Of a stretch of DNA of 15,737 bases, positions 1 to 6,114 are shown in pieces. Both the position numbers and the translations under genes were made by a program. The DNA comes from an uncultured Clostridia bacterium (lineage in GTDB: Bacteria; Bacillota; Clostridia; Lachnospirales; Lachnospiraceae). Each line of letters starts with the position of its first letter. Positions within the stretch are counted from its first letter, which is position 1. The stretch is from NCBI GenBank assembly GCA_947304065.1, contig CAMZAI010000043.1:1-15737 (forward strand), in the 5' to 3' direction. The notes under the pieces were generated by a model. That model saw nothing but the letters and a program-made list of their open reading frames with translations. It was not told the DNA's origin and did not search any database.

Positions 1-51
1 GAAGCCGAAGCCCTTCTTAGCATTGAACCACTTAACTGTGCCGTTTTTCAT
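1..51 (-). CDS. Cold-shock protein, CspA family (5' end only)
   Basis: The minus strand reads an ATG at 51-49 followed by MKNGTVKWFNAKKGFGF, 17 codons that run open off the left edge. This is the N-terminus of CspA-type proteins: the GTVKWFN strand leads into the KGFGF RNP1 motif, whose aromatic residues stack on single-stranded nucleic acid. The family consists of small (about 65-70 residue) single-domain RNA chaperones of the cytoplasm. A GGAGG ribosome site lies at 58-62, six bases before the start. A promoter and a hairpin-bearing, U-rich leader lie upstream at 52-143. The rest of the gene, including RNP2, is outside the window, so the paralogue and its cold inducibility cannot be judged. 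Family assignment is secure despite the short fragment. Confidence 0.9.
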   Translation of the reverse strand, partial: MKNGTVKWFNAKKGFGF

Positions 52-86
52 AAAAAGCCTCCATAAAAAAATAAAAATATACACAA

Positions 87-108
87 TGGGTGATACTATA
101 TGCACCCA
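87..108 (-). promoter_or_regulatory. Inverted repeat in the cold-shock gene leader
   Basis: TGGGTG (87-92) and CACCCA (103-108) form a 6-bp inverted repeat around a 10-base loop. The predicted transcript start of the cold-shock gene falls at its outer edge, so the mRNA would begin with this hairpin, followed by a very U-rich stretch up to the ribosome site. It could be a 5' stabilising or temperature-sensitive structure, a weak attenuator, or a protein-binding operator; the sequence alone does not decide. Confidence 0.35.
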
Positions 109-114
109 AGACAT

Positions 115-143
115 AATCTATCATATTGGTTACCAAAAGTCAA
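115..143 (-). promoter_or_regulatory. Probable promoter of the cold-shock gene
   Basis: On the minus strand TTGACT (143-138) and TAGATT (120-115) are separated by 17 bases. This predicts a start near 108 and a leader of about 57 nt before the cold-shock ATG. The -35 is good; the -10 matches the consensus at four of six positions. Confidence 0.45.
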
Positions 144-177
144 AGTAAATTTCGACAATTCTTACCACTAATGGGTG

Positions 178-206
178 TTGAAATGAAATATCTGAAAAGC
201 TATAAT
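178..206 (+). promoter_or_regulatory. Promoter of the BTAD regulator gene
   Basis: TTGAAA (178-183), 17 bases, then a perfect TATAAT (201-206). The predicted start near 213 leaves only about 10 nt before the TTG at 223, with no ribosome site. It leaves about 37 nt before the ATG at 250, and so supports the latter start. A copy of AATGGGTG (170-177) abuts the -35. Confidence 0.7.
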
Positions 207-249
207 TATCAATGAATTAAGTTTGATAAGTCAGAATGGGGTATGTGTT

Positions 250-1467
250 ATGGATGATGTGATCAGGATCAAAACCTTCGGTGGTTTTTCGATGTCTTAC
301 GGCGATAAAACCATTACCGATCAGGACAACAGATCAAAGAAGCTTTGGCTGATCCTGGAATACCTCATCGCCTTTCATGACAGAAACCTCCCACAGTCGT
401 CGATCATCGACCTTATCTGGAACGAAGACAGTATCACGAGCGATCCCGAGAATGCTCTAAAAACAAGTCTGCACCGCATCAGAGCCCTGATGGATGACCT
501 TCAGATCCCCGAGAAGAAGCTCATCATCCGCAAGCAGGGTACCATTTCCTGGAACAGGGACATCCCCTGTGAGTACGATTTTGAAGAATTCATATCATAC
601 TGCAATAAGGGCGCTGTAGCCGGTATTTCCGACGAAGAGTGCCTCGAGTATTATCGCGCGGCTTTTGACCTGTACAAGGGCGATTTCCTGCCCAAATGCC
701 ATACCGAGTCGTGGAGCGCGTCGCTCGCCACCAGATACCGCTCGATCTATATGCAGATGATCGTGAAGTTCATGGAGGTTCTCCTGCGCCTCGGCAAATT
801 CGAAGAGATGGCCGACCGCTGCGCGATCGCGAACGCTGTGGATCCGATGAATTCGGATGTGAACTACTTCCTGATCTATTCGCTGTATAAGATCGGCAAT
901 AAGAAAAATGCGGTCGAACAGTACAACCGCATTGTCAACGCATATTACGACGAGTTCGGCGTCGAACCCGAGAAGAAGCTGCTCGAGCTGTACGAGGAGA
1001 TCACCGTACACGAAGAGGGCATCGAGGCCGATCTGAACACGATACAGGAAGAACTGACAGAAAAAGATGCCCAGAGAGAGGCGTATATCTGCGACTATTC
1101 GGTTTTCCAGCACTATTACAAGATAGAAGCCAGGGCATGCGCGCGCAACGGCATGTCCGTATACATCATGCTCATCACGATAAAGCAGAGATCGAAGGAA
1201 GAGCCCGATCTGAACAAAGTTGCCGCAGGCATGGAAAAGATGGAGAAGGTCATCGCGTCGTCGCTCAGGAGCGGCGATATCTTCGCGCGCTACAGTAAGA
1301 ACCAGTTCATCGTCATGCTCCCGACAGCCTGCTATGAGAACAGCCTGATGATCGGAGAGCGCATCCTTAAGAACTTCGACAGGGCCAAGCCCAAGACAAA
1401 TCTCAATATTTCTTATACCGTAAGAAACTTAGAGCCGCAGCTCTTTGACAAGAGTGCGGCTGAATAA
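250..1467 (+). CDS. BTAD-type transcriptional regulator with C-terminal degenerate GGDEF domain
   Basis: 405 residues from the ATG at 250. A TTG at 223 would add nine residues but lacks a ribosome site and lies almost at the predicted transcript start; GGGG at 238-241 serves the ATG. Residues about 5-105 resemble the winged-helix DNA-binding domain of SARP/BTAD regulators. Residues about 108-255 are the helical BTAD repeat region (YYRAAFDLYKGDFLP, then a TPR-like stretch ending DEFGVEPEKKLLELYEE). After a linker, residues about 282-395 follow a GGDEF fold, with LRSGDIFARYSKNQFIVMLP aligning to the usual LR..D..aRyGGDEF..lLp. The signature is SKNQF instead of GGDEF, so cyclase activity is not expected. 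Likely a cytoplasmic regulator in which the C-terminal domain senses a ligand or dimerises (inference). Targets are unknown; it is divergent from the cold-shock gene and convergent with a PilZ gene. Confidence 0.78.
   Translation: MDDVIRIKTFGGFSMSYGDKTITDQDNRSKKLWLILEYLIAFHDRNLPQSSIIDLIWNEDSITSDPENALKTSLHRIRALMDDLQIPEKKLIIRKQGTISWNRDIPCEYDFEEFISYCNKGAVAGISDEECLEYYRAAFDLYKGDFLPKCHTESWSASLATRYRSIYMQMIVKFMEVLLRLGKFEEMADRCAIANAVDPMNSDVNYFLIYSLYKIGNKKNAVEQYNRIVNAYYDEFGVEPEKKLLELYEEITVHEEGIEADLNTIQEELTEKDAQREAYICDYSVFQHYYKIEARACARNGMSVYIMLITIKQRSKEEPDLNKVAAGMEKMEKVIASSLRSGDIFARYSKNQFIVMLPTACYENSLMIGERILKNFDRAKPKTNLNISYTVRNLEPQLFDKSAAE
1433..1461. terminator. Hairpin at the convergent gene ends, possible terminator
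   Basis: AGCCGCA-CTCTT pairs with AAGAG-TGCGGCT: 12 base pairs with one bulged G (1440) and a TGAC loop. It covers the last codons of the BTAD regulator gene. There is no T-run on the plus side. Read on the minus strand it is followed by CTAAGTTTCTT, moderately T-rich, so it may terminate the PilZ transcript better than the regulator's. Confidence 0.4.
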
Positions 1468-1494
1468 GCGTGCTGTGAAATTGTTCGCGATGCG

Positions 1495-1848
1495 TCAGGC
1501 CTCGCTGTTCTTCTCGTAATCGTCGAAGATGTAATCGAGAACGGGAGCAAGTCCGACCATCTCGCAGCCGTAGCGGGTCTCGCCTGAAGGCGTCTCTTCT
1601 TTGCGGACGATCTTAACTACGCAGAAAAGCTTCGCATCCTCTGCCTCGCCCATCTGAAGGCAGGCGTTGAAATAAAAGCCCAGAGGCAGGTCGTTTGCGG
1701 AAGTGAAGCCTATGCCTCCCTTGGAAACGTTCGATACGTGAATGGGAGCACTCAGATCCGTGAGCTCAATATGATCCTGCTTGAACAGCGAAGAAATCTC
1801 AAGCTTCATAGAAATGGGCAGTCTCTTGAATCTTCTTTTCTCTTCCAT
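1495..1848 (-). CDS. PilZ-domain protein, probable c-di-GMP receptor
   Basis: 117 residues, essentially one PilZ domain. Both c-di-GMP contact motifs are present: RRFKR (RxxxR, residues 5-9) at the N-terminus and NVSKGG (NxSxxG) about 30 residues later, in the stretch HVSNVSKGGIGF. The rest is the expected beta-barrel, including LGFYFNACLQM and KLFCVVKIVRKEE, with a conserved GETRYGCEMVGL near the end. There is no signal peptide, so it is a cytoplasmic stand-alone adaptor. Such proteins commonly link c-di-GMP to motility or polysaccharide export; which of these applies here cannot be told. GGAGG at 1856-1860 lies seven bases before the ATG. It follows dapF by 71 bp but has its own promoter in that gap. 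No cyclase or EAL/HD-GYP phosphodiesterase is in the window. Confidence 0.88.
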   Translation of the reverse strand: MEEKRRFKRLPISMKLEISSLFKQDHIELTDLSAPIHVSNVSKGGIGFTSANDLPLGFYFNACLQMGEAEDAKLFCVVKIVRKEETPSGETRYGCEMVGLAPVLDYIFDDYEKNSEA

Positions 1849-1884
1849 GAAATAACCTCCGTTTGATTGGATTTCTTAAAGAAA

Positions 1885-1913
1885 AGTATAATATAAACTC
1901 GCGGAAAATTCAA
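1885..1913 (-). promoter_or_regulatory. Promoter of the PilZ gene
   Basis: On the minus strand TTGAAT (1913-1908), 17 bases, TATACT (1890-1885), in the gap between dapF and the PilZ gene. The predicted start near 1878 gives a leader of about 30 nt. The interrupted palindrome TTTCTT-T-AAGAAA (1884-1872) sits directly on the start region and could be an operator. Confidence 0.62.
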
Positions 1914-1919
1914 GGCATT

Positions 1920-2831
1920 TTACCTTGCGGCCTCACCCGTGAAAACCTCGACTGCGGGGCCGGTCATGAATACTTTGTTCTGCGCCCTGTCATAGCGGAT
2001 GCGAAGGGAACCGCCGAGCATTTTTACATTGATCTCGTCATCGGTAAAGCCGTTTATTATCGATGCGTAGGTGCTCGCGCAGGCGCCAGTTCCGCAGGCC
2101 TGCGTCTCGCCCGAACCGCGTTCCCAGACTCTGAATTCTATATTCCCGCGGTCGATGACATGAACGAATTCGATGTTGGCCTGCTCGGGGAATATCTCAT
2201 GGTGCTCGTATGCGGGACCGAGCTCAAGTACCGGAGCGGTCATGACATCGTCCACAAAGGTCACCGCGTGGGGATTGCCCATCGATACGAACGTGAAGCG
2301 GAAGGTGCGCGCTTCTGCGCCGAGAGAGTAGCCAAGCTTATATTCTTTGATGATATCGGTATTGAGCGGGATCGCAGCGATATCGGTGACAGGTGCGCCC
2401 ATGTCGACCGTGACGAATGAGATAATGTCGCGGCCTTCGGGATCCTTATCCTTAACGCCCGCCATCTCGTCGGGGATGCTGCCGCCCGCGGCGGTGAATT
2501 CACCTGCGGTCATGAGCTTCAGATATTTGATACCGGAAAGAGTCTCAACAGAGACTTCTTTTTTGTCGGTCAGTCTGTGTTCGTATATATATTTGCCGAC
2601 GCAGCGGATGGCATTTCCGCACATTTTTCCGCGCGAGCCGTCCAGATTGTACATGTCCATGAAGCAGTCGGCGTTGTCGGAAGGTTTTATCAGGATAATG
2701 CCGTCGCCGCCGACGCCTTTATGCCTGTCGGAAAGCCTGATCGAGAGCGCGACGGGATCGTCGATATGCTCCTCAAAACAGTTGAAATAGATATAGTCGT
2801 TGCCGCAGCCGTGCATCTTCGTAAATTTCAT
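1920..2831 (-). CDS. dapF: Diaminopimelate epimerase
   Basis: 303 residues. Converts LL- to meso-diaminopimelate in the last epimerisation step toward lysine and the peptidoglycan cross-linking residue, in the cytoplasm, without cofactor. The N-terminus KMHGCGNDYIYF is diagnostic. The two catalytic cysteines are present: Cys71 in GKMCGNAIRC and Cys246 in GSGETQACGTGACAS. SMGNPHAVTFVDD and WERGSGE are also typical. Length is slightly above the usual 270-285. The ATG is preceded by AAGGA about nine bases upstream and fits the family N-terminus. It is transcribed away from the glycerophosphodiesterase gene, with its own probable promoter at 2871-2900; no other lysine or DAP genes are adjacent. 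Confidence 0.96.
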   Translation of the reverse strand: MKFTKMHGCGNDYIYFNCFEEHIDDPVALSIRLSDRHKGVGGDGIILIKPSDNADCFMDMYNLDGSRGKMCGNAIRCVGKYIYEHRLTDKKEVSVETLSGIKYLKLMTAGEFTAAGGSIPDEMAGVKDKDPEGRDIISFVTVDMGAPVTDIAAIPLNTDIIKEYKLGYSLGAEARTFRFTFVSMGNPHAVTFVDDVMTAPVLELGPAYEHHEIFPEQANIEFVHVIDRGNIEFRVWERGSGETQACGTGACASTYASIINGFTDDEINVKMLGGSLRIRYDRAQNKVFMTGPAVEVFTGEAAR

Positions 2832-2870
2832 GTTTTTGTCCTTCTTTCGTTAAGGCTTCGCTTTAGCGAC

Positions 2871-2900
2871 ATTTTAACATCGCATTTGCCCCCGGCGCAA
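2871..2900 (-). promoter_or_regulatory. Probable dapF promoter (extended -10)
   Basis: The minus strand shows TGTTAAAAT, an extended -10 with TAAAAT at 2876-2871, and a weak -35 TTGCGC at 2900-2895 with an 18-base spacer. An inverted repeat TCGCT-TT-AGCGA (2858-2869) overlaps the predicted start. The -35 is only 8 bases from the -35 of the divergent gene. Confidence 0.42.
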
Positions 2901-2908
2901 GAAGCAAT

Positions 2909-2937
2909 TTGAAATCAAAGCCCACAAATGCTATTAT
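2909..2937 (+). promoter_or_regulatory. Promoter of the glycerophosphodiesterase-deacetylase pair
   Basis: TTGAAA (2909-2914), 17 bases, TATTAT (2932-2937); the predicted start is near 2944, giving a leader of about 34 nt to the ATG at 2978. An inverted repeat CCCACA (2921-2926) / TGTGGG (2942-2947) brackets the -10. Confidence 0.65.
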
Positions 2938-2977
2938 TAGCTGTGGGAATGATATTTTTATGATCTTGGGAGGGATT

Positions 2978-3958
2978 ATGAAAAAACACAGGGGACTTAA
3001 GGTCTTTGCATGCATTCTGGCCGTTCTGGCCGTATTTTTCACCGTTATAAACGTTATACCGCCGAAAAAGGTTACGGAGACGAATCCGTTCATCAAAGGC
3101 GATGGCGAGCTTCCGATGATCGCAGCGCACAGAGGCGGTGGGATCAGCAATCCCGAGAACACACTGATGGCCTACAGGGCCGCCGTGAACGAGTACGGGA
3201 TTCAGATCTGCGAGACCGATGTGTGGATGACTTCTGACGGGCATCTCGTGTACAGCCACGACTCAACTATAAACAGGATGGCCTGCGAAGAAGGCGCAGA
3301 GAAGGTAACGATAGCAGAGCATACGCTCGCGGAGCTGCGCAATTACAATATGGGCTACAATTTCAAGGATCCCGACACCGGTGAATACATTTACCGCGAC
3401 AAGACCGAAGAAGAGCAGGAAGCTTTGGGACTCAAGATACTCGAGTTCGATGAGCTGATGGCCGAATTCTATGAGACGAACAAGGAGCTGCTGTTCATCG
3501 TTGAGATCAAGAACGGAGAGGAGACGGGCTACCGCGCTGCGGACATTATCGATGAGACTCTCACCTCGCGTTTCCCCGATTACAAGAACAGCATCGTGAT
3601 CGGAACCTTCCATCCCGAGATCGAGAAATACTTAAAAGAACAGCATCCTACGCTGATGCGCGGCGGTTCGACCGCGGGTGCGGGCAAGTTTGTCTTTACC
3701 CAGATGCTCGGAGTCAATCTGTTCGCGAACGTTGACTTTACCTGCCTTCAGATCCCGATGTCCTACACGATAAAAGGCATAAAGCTTAATCTGACGCGCA
3801 CCTCGTACATTAAGCGCGCGCACCGCAGGAACATGGCGGTACAGTTCTGGACGATCAACGACGCGGACGATATGCGTTTCCTGATCGAACGCGATGTGGA
3901 CGCGATCATGACCGACGATCCGAAGCTCCTGAAGAAGGTGCTTGAGGAGTACAAATAA
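2978..3958 (+). CDS. Membrane-anchored glycerophosphodiester phosphodiesterase
   Basis: 326 residues from the ATG at 2978, which has GGGAGGG at 2968-2974; the open frame begins at a TTG at 2909 that is inside the promoter and is rejected. Residues about 8-27 (LKVFACILAVLAVFFTVINV) form one hydrophobic segment after a basic MKKHRGLK, so the enzyme is probably anchored with its catalytic domain outside. The GDPD domain fills residues 46-322. It has the general acid/base and metal set: His51-Arg52 (AAHRGG), Glu60-Asn61 (NPENT), Glu79 and Asp81 (ETDVW), His94 (YSHDST) and Glu176 with Lys178 (VEIKNG). The C-terminal QFWTINDADDMRFLI and DAIMTDDP are typical. The family hydrolyses glycerophosphodiesters to glycerol-3-phosphate and an alcohol; the exact substrate (deacylated phospholipid or lipoteichoic-acid fragments) is not visible. 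A 24-bp gap to the next gene suggests an operon. Confidence 0.92.
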   Translation: MKKHRGLKVFACILAVLAVFFTVINVIPPKKVTETNPFIKGDGELPMIAAHRGGGISNPENTLMAYRAAVNEYGIQICETDVWMTSDGHLVYSHDSTINRMACEEGAEKVTIAEHTLAELRNYNMGYNFKDPDTGEYIYRDKTEEEQEALGLKILEFDELMAEFYETNKELLFIVEIKNGEETGYRAADIIDETLTSRFPDYKNSIVIGTFHPEIEKYLKEQHPTLMRGGSTAGAGKFVFTQMLGVNLFANVDFTCLQIPMSYTIKGIKLNLTRTSYIKRAHRRNMAVQFWTINDADDMRFLIERDVDAIMTDDPKLLKKVLEEYK

Positions 3959-3982
3959 GATGTTTACCGGGAGGAGATCATT

Positions 3983-4756
3983 ATGAGTCTTACCAGTCAG
4001 ATAGTTAAATGTGCGGCACCGGCCCCGAAGATAGAGGCGTTTGAGCGTTATCTGTTCATTGGCGCGCATCCGGATGACATTGAGGTAGGAGCGGGCGCCA
4101 CTGCGGCGAAGCTGGCCGCTAACGGCAAACAGGTCTGCTTTCTGATCTGTACCGACGGCAGATACGGCGATGAGTTCGCACAGAAGGGCATCAGCGAAGA
4201 AGGGCTCGTGGAGCTGAGAAAGCAGGAATCGATCGAGTCCGCGAAGCTGCTCGGCGTAAGCGATGTGCGATTCCTGGGACTTTCCGACGGGGCCTTTTAC
4301 AGCGAGGAAGAGCTCCTGCGCGGCATTGCTGCGGTTGTCGGTGATTTTAAGCCCGACGTGATATTGAGCATTGATCCCGATGTAACGAGCGAGTGCCATG
4401 CCGATCATCTGAACACGGGAAGCGCGGCGAAGAAGATCGCTTTCTTTGCGCCGTTTGAGAAGATCATGGCGAAGTACGGAGCGGAGGCTGCGCCGGTAAA
4501 GGCGATCGCGCTCTTTATGACCGCGCACCCGAACAGATATGTGAATACGCGAGGGTATCTCAAAAAGCAGCTCGAGGCGCTCACGACCTGTTTCCCGAGC
4601 CAGTACCCGAAGGAGAACCCCGCGTCCGATTCGATAGTTTTATACATTAAGCTGAGAGCCTACGAATTCGGATTCCGCCGCTTCTGCGGCACGGCCGAGG
4701 GCTTCCGCGTGCTCGGAGTCACACAGATGCACTGCCTGCCCGAGAGCGGACGGTAA
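3983..4756 (+). CDS. PIG-L/LmbE family zinc deacetylase
   Basis: 257 residues. Zinc-dependent N-deacetylase of the family that acts on N-acetylglucosaminyl conjugates (GlcNAc-PI, mycothiol, bacillithiol precursors) and related sugars. GAHPDDIEVGAG (residues 27-38) carries the metal-binding HPDD, with His29 and Asp32. ECHADHLNTG (137-146) gives the third ligand, His142, and the conserved DH. CTDGRYGDEF and the VLSIDPD strand fit the Rossmann-like fold. There is no signal peptide, so it is cytoplasmic. The ATG follows GGGAGGAG by about six bases, and the gene lies 24 bp behind the glycerophosphodiesterase with no terminator between. The substrate is unknown; co-transcription hints at envelope lipid or sugar turnover, but this is inference. 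A bacillithiol role is possible, but no other bsh gene is present. Confidence 0.87.
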   Translation: MSLTSQIVKCAAPAPKIEAFERYLFIGAHPDDIEVGAGATAAKLAANGKQVCFLICTDGRYGDEFAQKGISEEGLVELRKQESIESAKLLGVSDVRFLGLSDGAFYSEEELLRGIAAVVGDFKPDVILSIDPDVTSECHADHLNTGSAAKKIAFFAPFEKIMAKYGAEAAPVKAIALFMTAHPNRYVNTRGYLKKQLEALTTCFPSQYPKENPASDSIVLYIKLRAYEFGFRRFCGTAEGFRVLGVTQMHCLPESGR

Positions 4757-4759
4757 GGC

Positions 4760-4788
4760 TTGTATTTGTACGCCGCAAAGGGTACAAT
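4760..4788 (+). promoter_or_regulatory. Promoter of the ugd-rmlA-rmlD operon
   Basis: TTGTAT (4760-4765), 17 bases, TACAAT (4783-4788), immediately after the deacetylase stop codon. Predicted start near 4795, giving a leader of about 44 nt. An 11-base palindrome GCGCA-T-TGCGC (4797-4807) lies just after the start. Confidence 0.66.
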
Positions 4789-4838
4789 GAGATAGTGCGC
4801 ATTGCGCGATCTTTTAAAGAAACGGAAGGAAAAAATTT

Positions 4839-6077
4839 ATGAAGATAGCAGTTGCGGGAACAGGATATGTGGGCATGAGCATTGCGACTCTGCTGGCCCA
4901 GCGCAATACCGTTTACGCGGTAGATATCATTCCCGAAAAAGTGGAGATGATCAACAACAAAAAGTCTCCGATACAGGACGAATACATTCAGAAATATCTT
5001 GAGGAAAAGGAGCTCGATCTTACGGCTACCCTTGACGCGAAGGAGGCCTACACGGGAGCGGAGTATGTAGTCATCGCCGCACCCACGAATTACGATCCCC
5101 AGAAGAATTTCTTTGATACATCGGCGGTTGAAGCGGTGATCAGGCTCGTTATGGAGTACAATCCCGACGCGATCATGGTCATCAAGAGCACCATTCCCGT
5201 CGGATATACAGAGGCCGTACGCAGGAAGATGGGCAGCGACAATATCATATTCTCGCCCGAATTCCTCCGCGAGAGCAAGGCGCTCTACGATAACCTCTAT
5301 CCGAGCCGCATCATTGTCGGAACCATCCCGGGAGACGAGAGGCTTAAGGAAAAGGCTGAGATTTTCGCGAACCTCCTCAAAGAAGGCGCGCTCAAGGAAG
5401 ACGTGAAGGTCCTGATCATGGGCGCTACCGAGGCCGAGGCGGTTAAGCTGTTCTCGAATACCTACCTTGCGCTGCGCGTATCTTATTTCAATGAGCTGGA
5501 CACTTACGCCGAGGTAAAGGGCCTCGACACCAGGGAGATCATCAGCGGCGTATGCCTCGATCCCCGTATCGGCGACCAGTACAACAATCCGAGCTTCGGT
5601 TACGGCGGATACTGCCTGCCGAAGGATACCAAGCAGCTTCTCGCGAATTACGAGGATGTTCCGCAGAATCTGATCCAGGCGATCGTTGAGTCGAACCGCA
5701 CGAGAAAGGATTTCATCGCGGACATGGTGCTCAGGAAGGCCGGCTATTACAGCTACGCCGACGAGAATCAGTTCAGCAGCGACAAGGAGCGTCCGGTGAC
5801 CGTAGGCGTTTACAGGCTTACTATGAAGACGAATTCGGACAATTTCCGCCAGAGCAGCATTCAGGGCGTTATGAAGCGCATCAAGGCAAAGGGCGCGCAG
5901 GTAGTCATTTACGAGCCTACCTTAAAGGACGGAGAGACATTCTTCGGTTCGCTCGTGGTGAACGATATGGAGAAGTTCAAGTCGATGAGCGACGCGATCA
6001 TCGCGAACAGATACGATTCCTGTCTGGACGACGTGCAGGACAAGGTATATACGAGAGATCTTTTCAAGCGCGACTAG
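4839..6077 (+). CDS. ugd: UDP-glucose 6-dehydrogenase
   Basis: 412 residues. Oxidises UDP-glucose twice with NAD+ to UDP-glucuronate, a precursor for acidic capsule or exopolysaccharide, in the cytoplasm. The N-terminal Rossmann domain begins IAVAGTGYVGMS (residues 3-14). The substrate and catalytic segments are KSTIPVGYT (116-124), FSPEFLRESKALYDN (138-152) with Glu141, AEAVKLFSNTYLALR with Lys203, and GYGGYCLPKDT, giving the thiohemiacetal Cys259. The C-terminal domain has VYRLTMKTNSDNFRQSSIQG and VVIYEPTL. It belongs to the short enterobacterial/Gram-positive class (about 390 residues) and is slightly longer. GGAAGGA precedes the ATG. It heads an operon; rmlA starts 37 bp after its stop, which ties UDP-glucuronate supply to dTDP-sugar supply. 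Confidence 0.95.
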   Translation: MKIAVAGTGYVGMSIATLLAQRNTVYAVDIIPEKVEMINNKKSPIQDEYIQKYLEEKELDLTATLDAKEAYTGAEYVVIAAPTNYDPQKNFFDTSAVEAVIRLVMEYNPDAIMVIKSTIPVGYTEAVRRKMGSDNIIFSPEFLRESKALYDNLYPSRIIVGTIPGDERLKEKAEIFANLLKEGALKEDVKVLIMGATEAEAVKLFSNTYLALRVSYFNELDTYAEVKGLDTREIISGVCLDPRIGDQYNNPSFGYGGYCLPKDTKQLLANYEDVPQNLIQAIVESNRTRKDFIADMVLRKAGYYSYADENQFSSDKERPVTVGVYRLTMKTNSDNFRQSSIQGVMKRIKAKGAQVVIYEPTLKDGETFFGSLVVNDMEKFKSMSDAIIANRYDSCLDDVQDKVYTRDLFKRD

Positions 6078-6114
6078 CATTAAGCGCATTTGATACGAAG
6101 GGAGGCAGCAGTCT

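Noticed and set aside
223..249. TTG at 223 as start of the BTAD regulator
   Set aside because: No ribosome site; it would lie about 10 nt after the predicted transcript start. The ATG at 250 has GGGG upstream.
1863..2420. Plus-strand open frame opposite dapF
   Set aside because: dapF carries both catalytic cysteine motifs on the minus strand; this frame is its mirror.
2909..2977. TTG at 2909 as start of the glycerophosphodiesterase
   Set aside because: This codon is the promoter -35 itself. The ATG at 2978 has GGGAGGG and gives a proper MKKHRGLK plus membrane segment.
3632..4528. Long open frame on the minus strand opposite the glycerophosphodiesterase and deacetylase genes
   Set aside because: Antisense to two well-matched enzymes; no promoter or ribosome site and no family resemblance.
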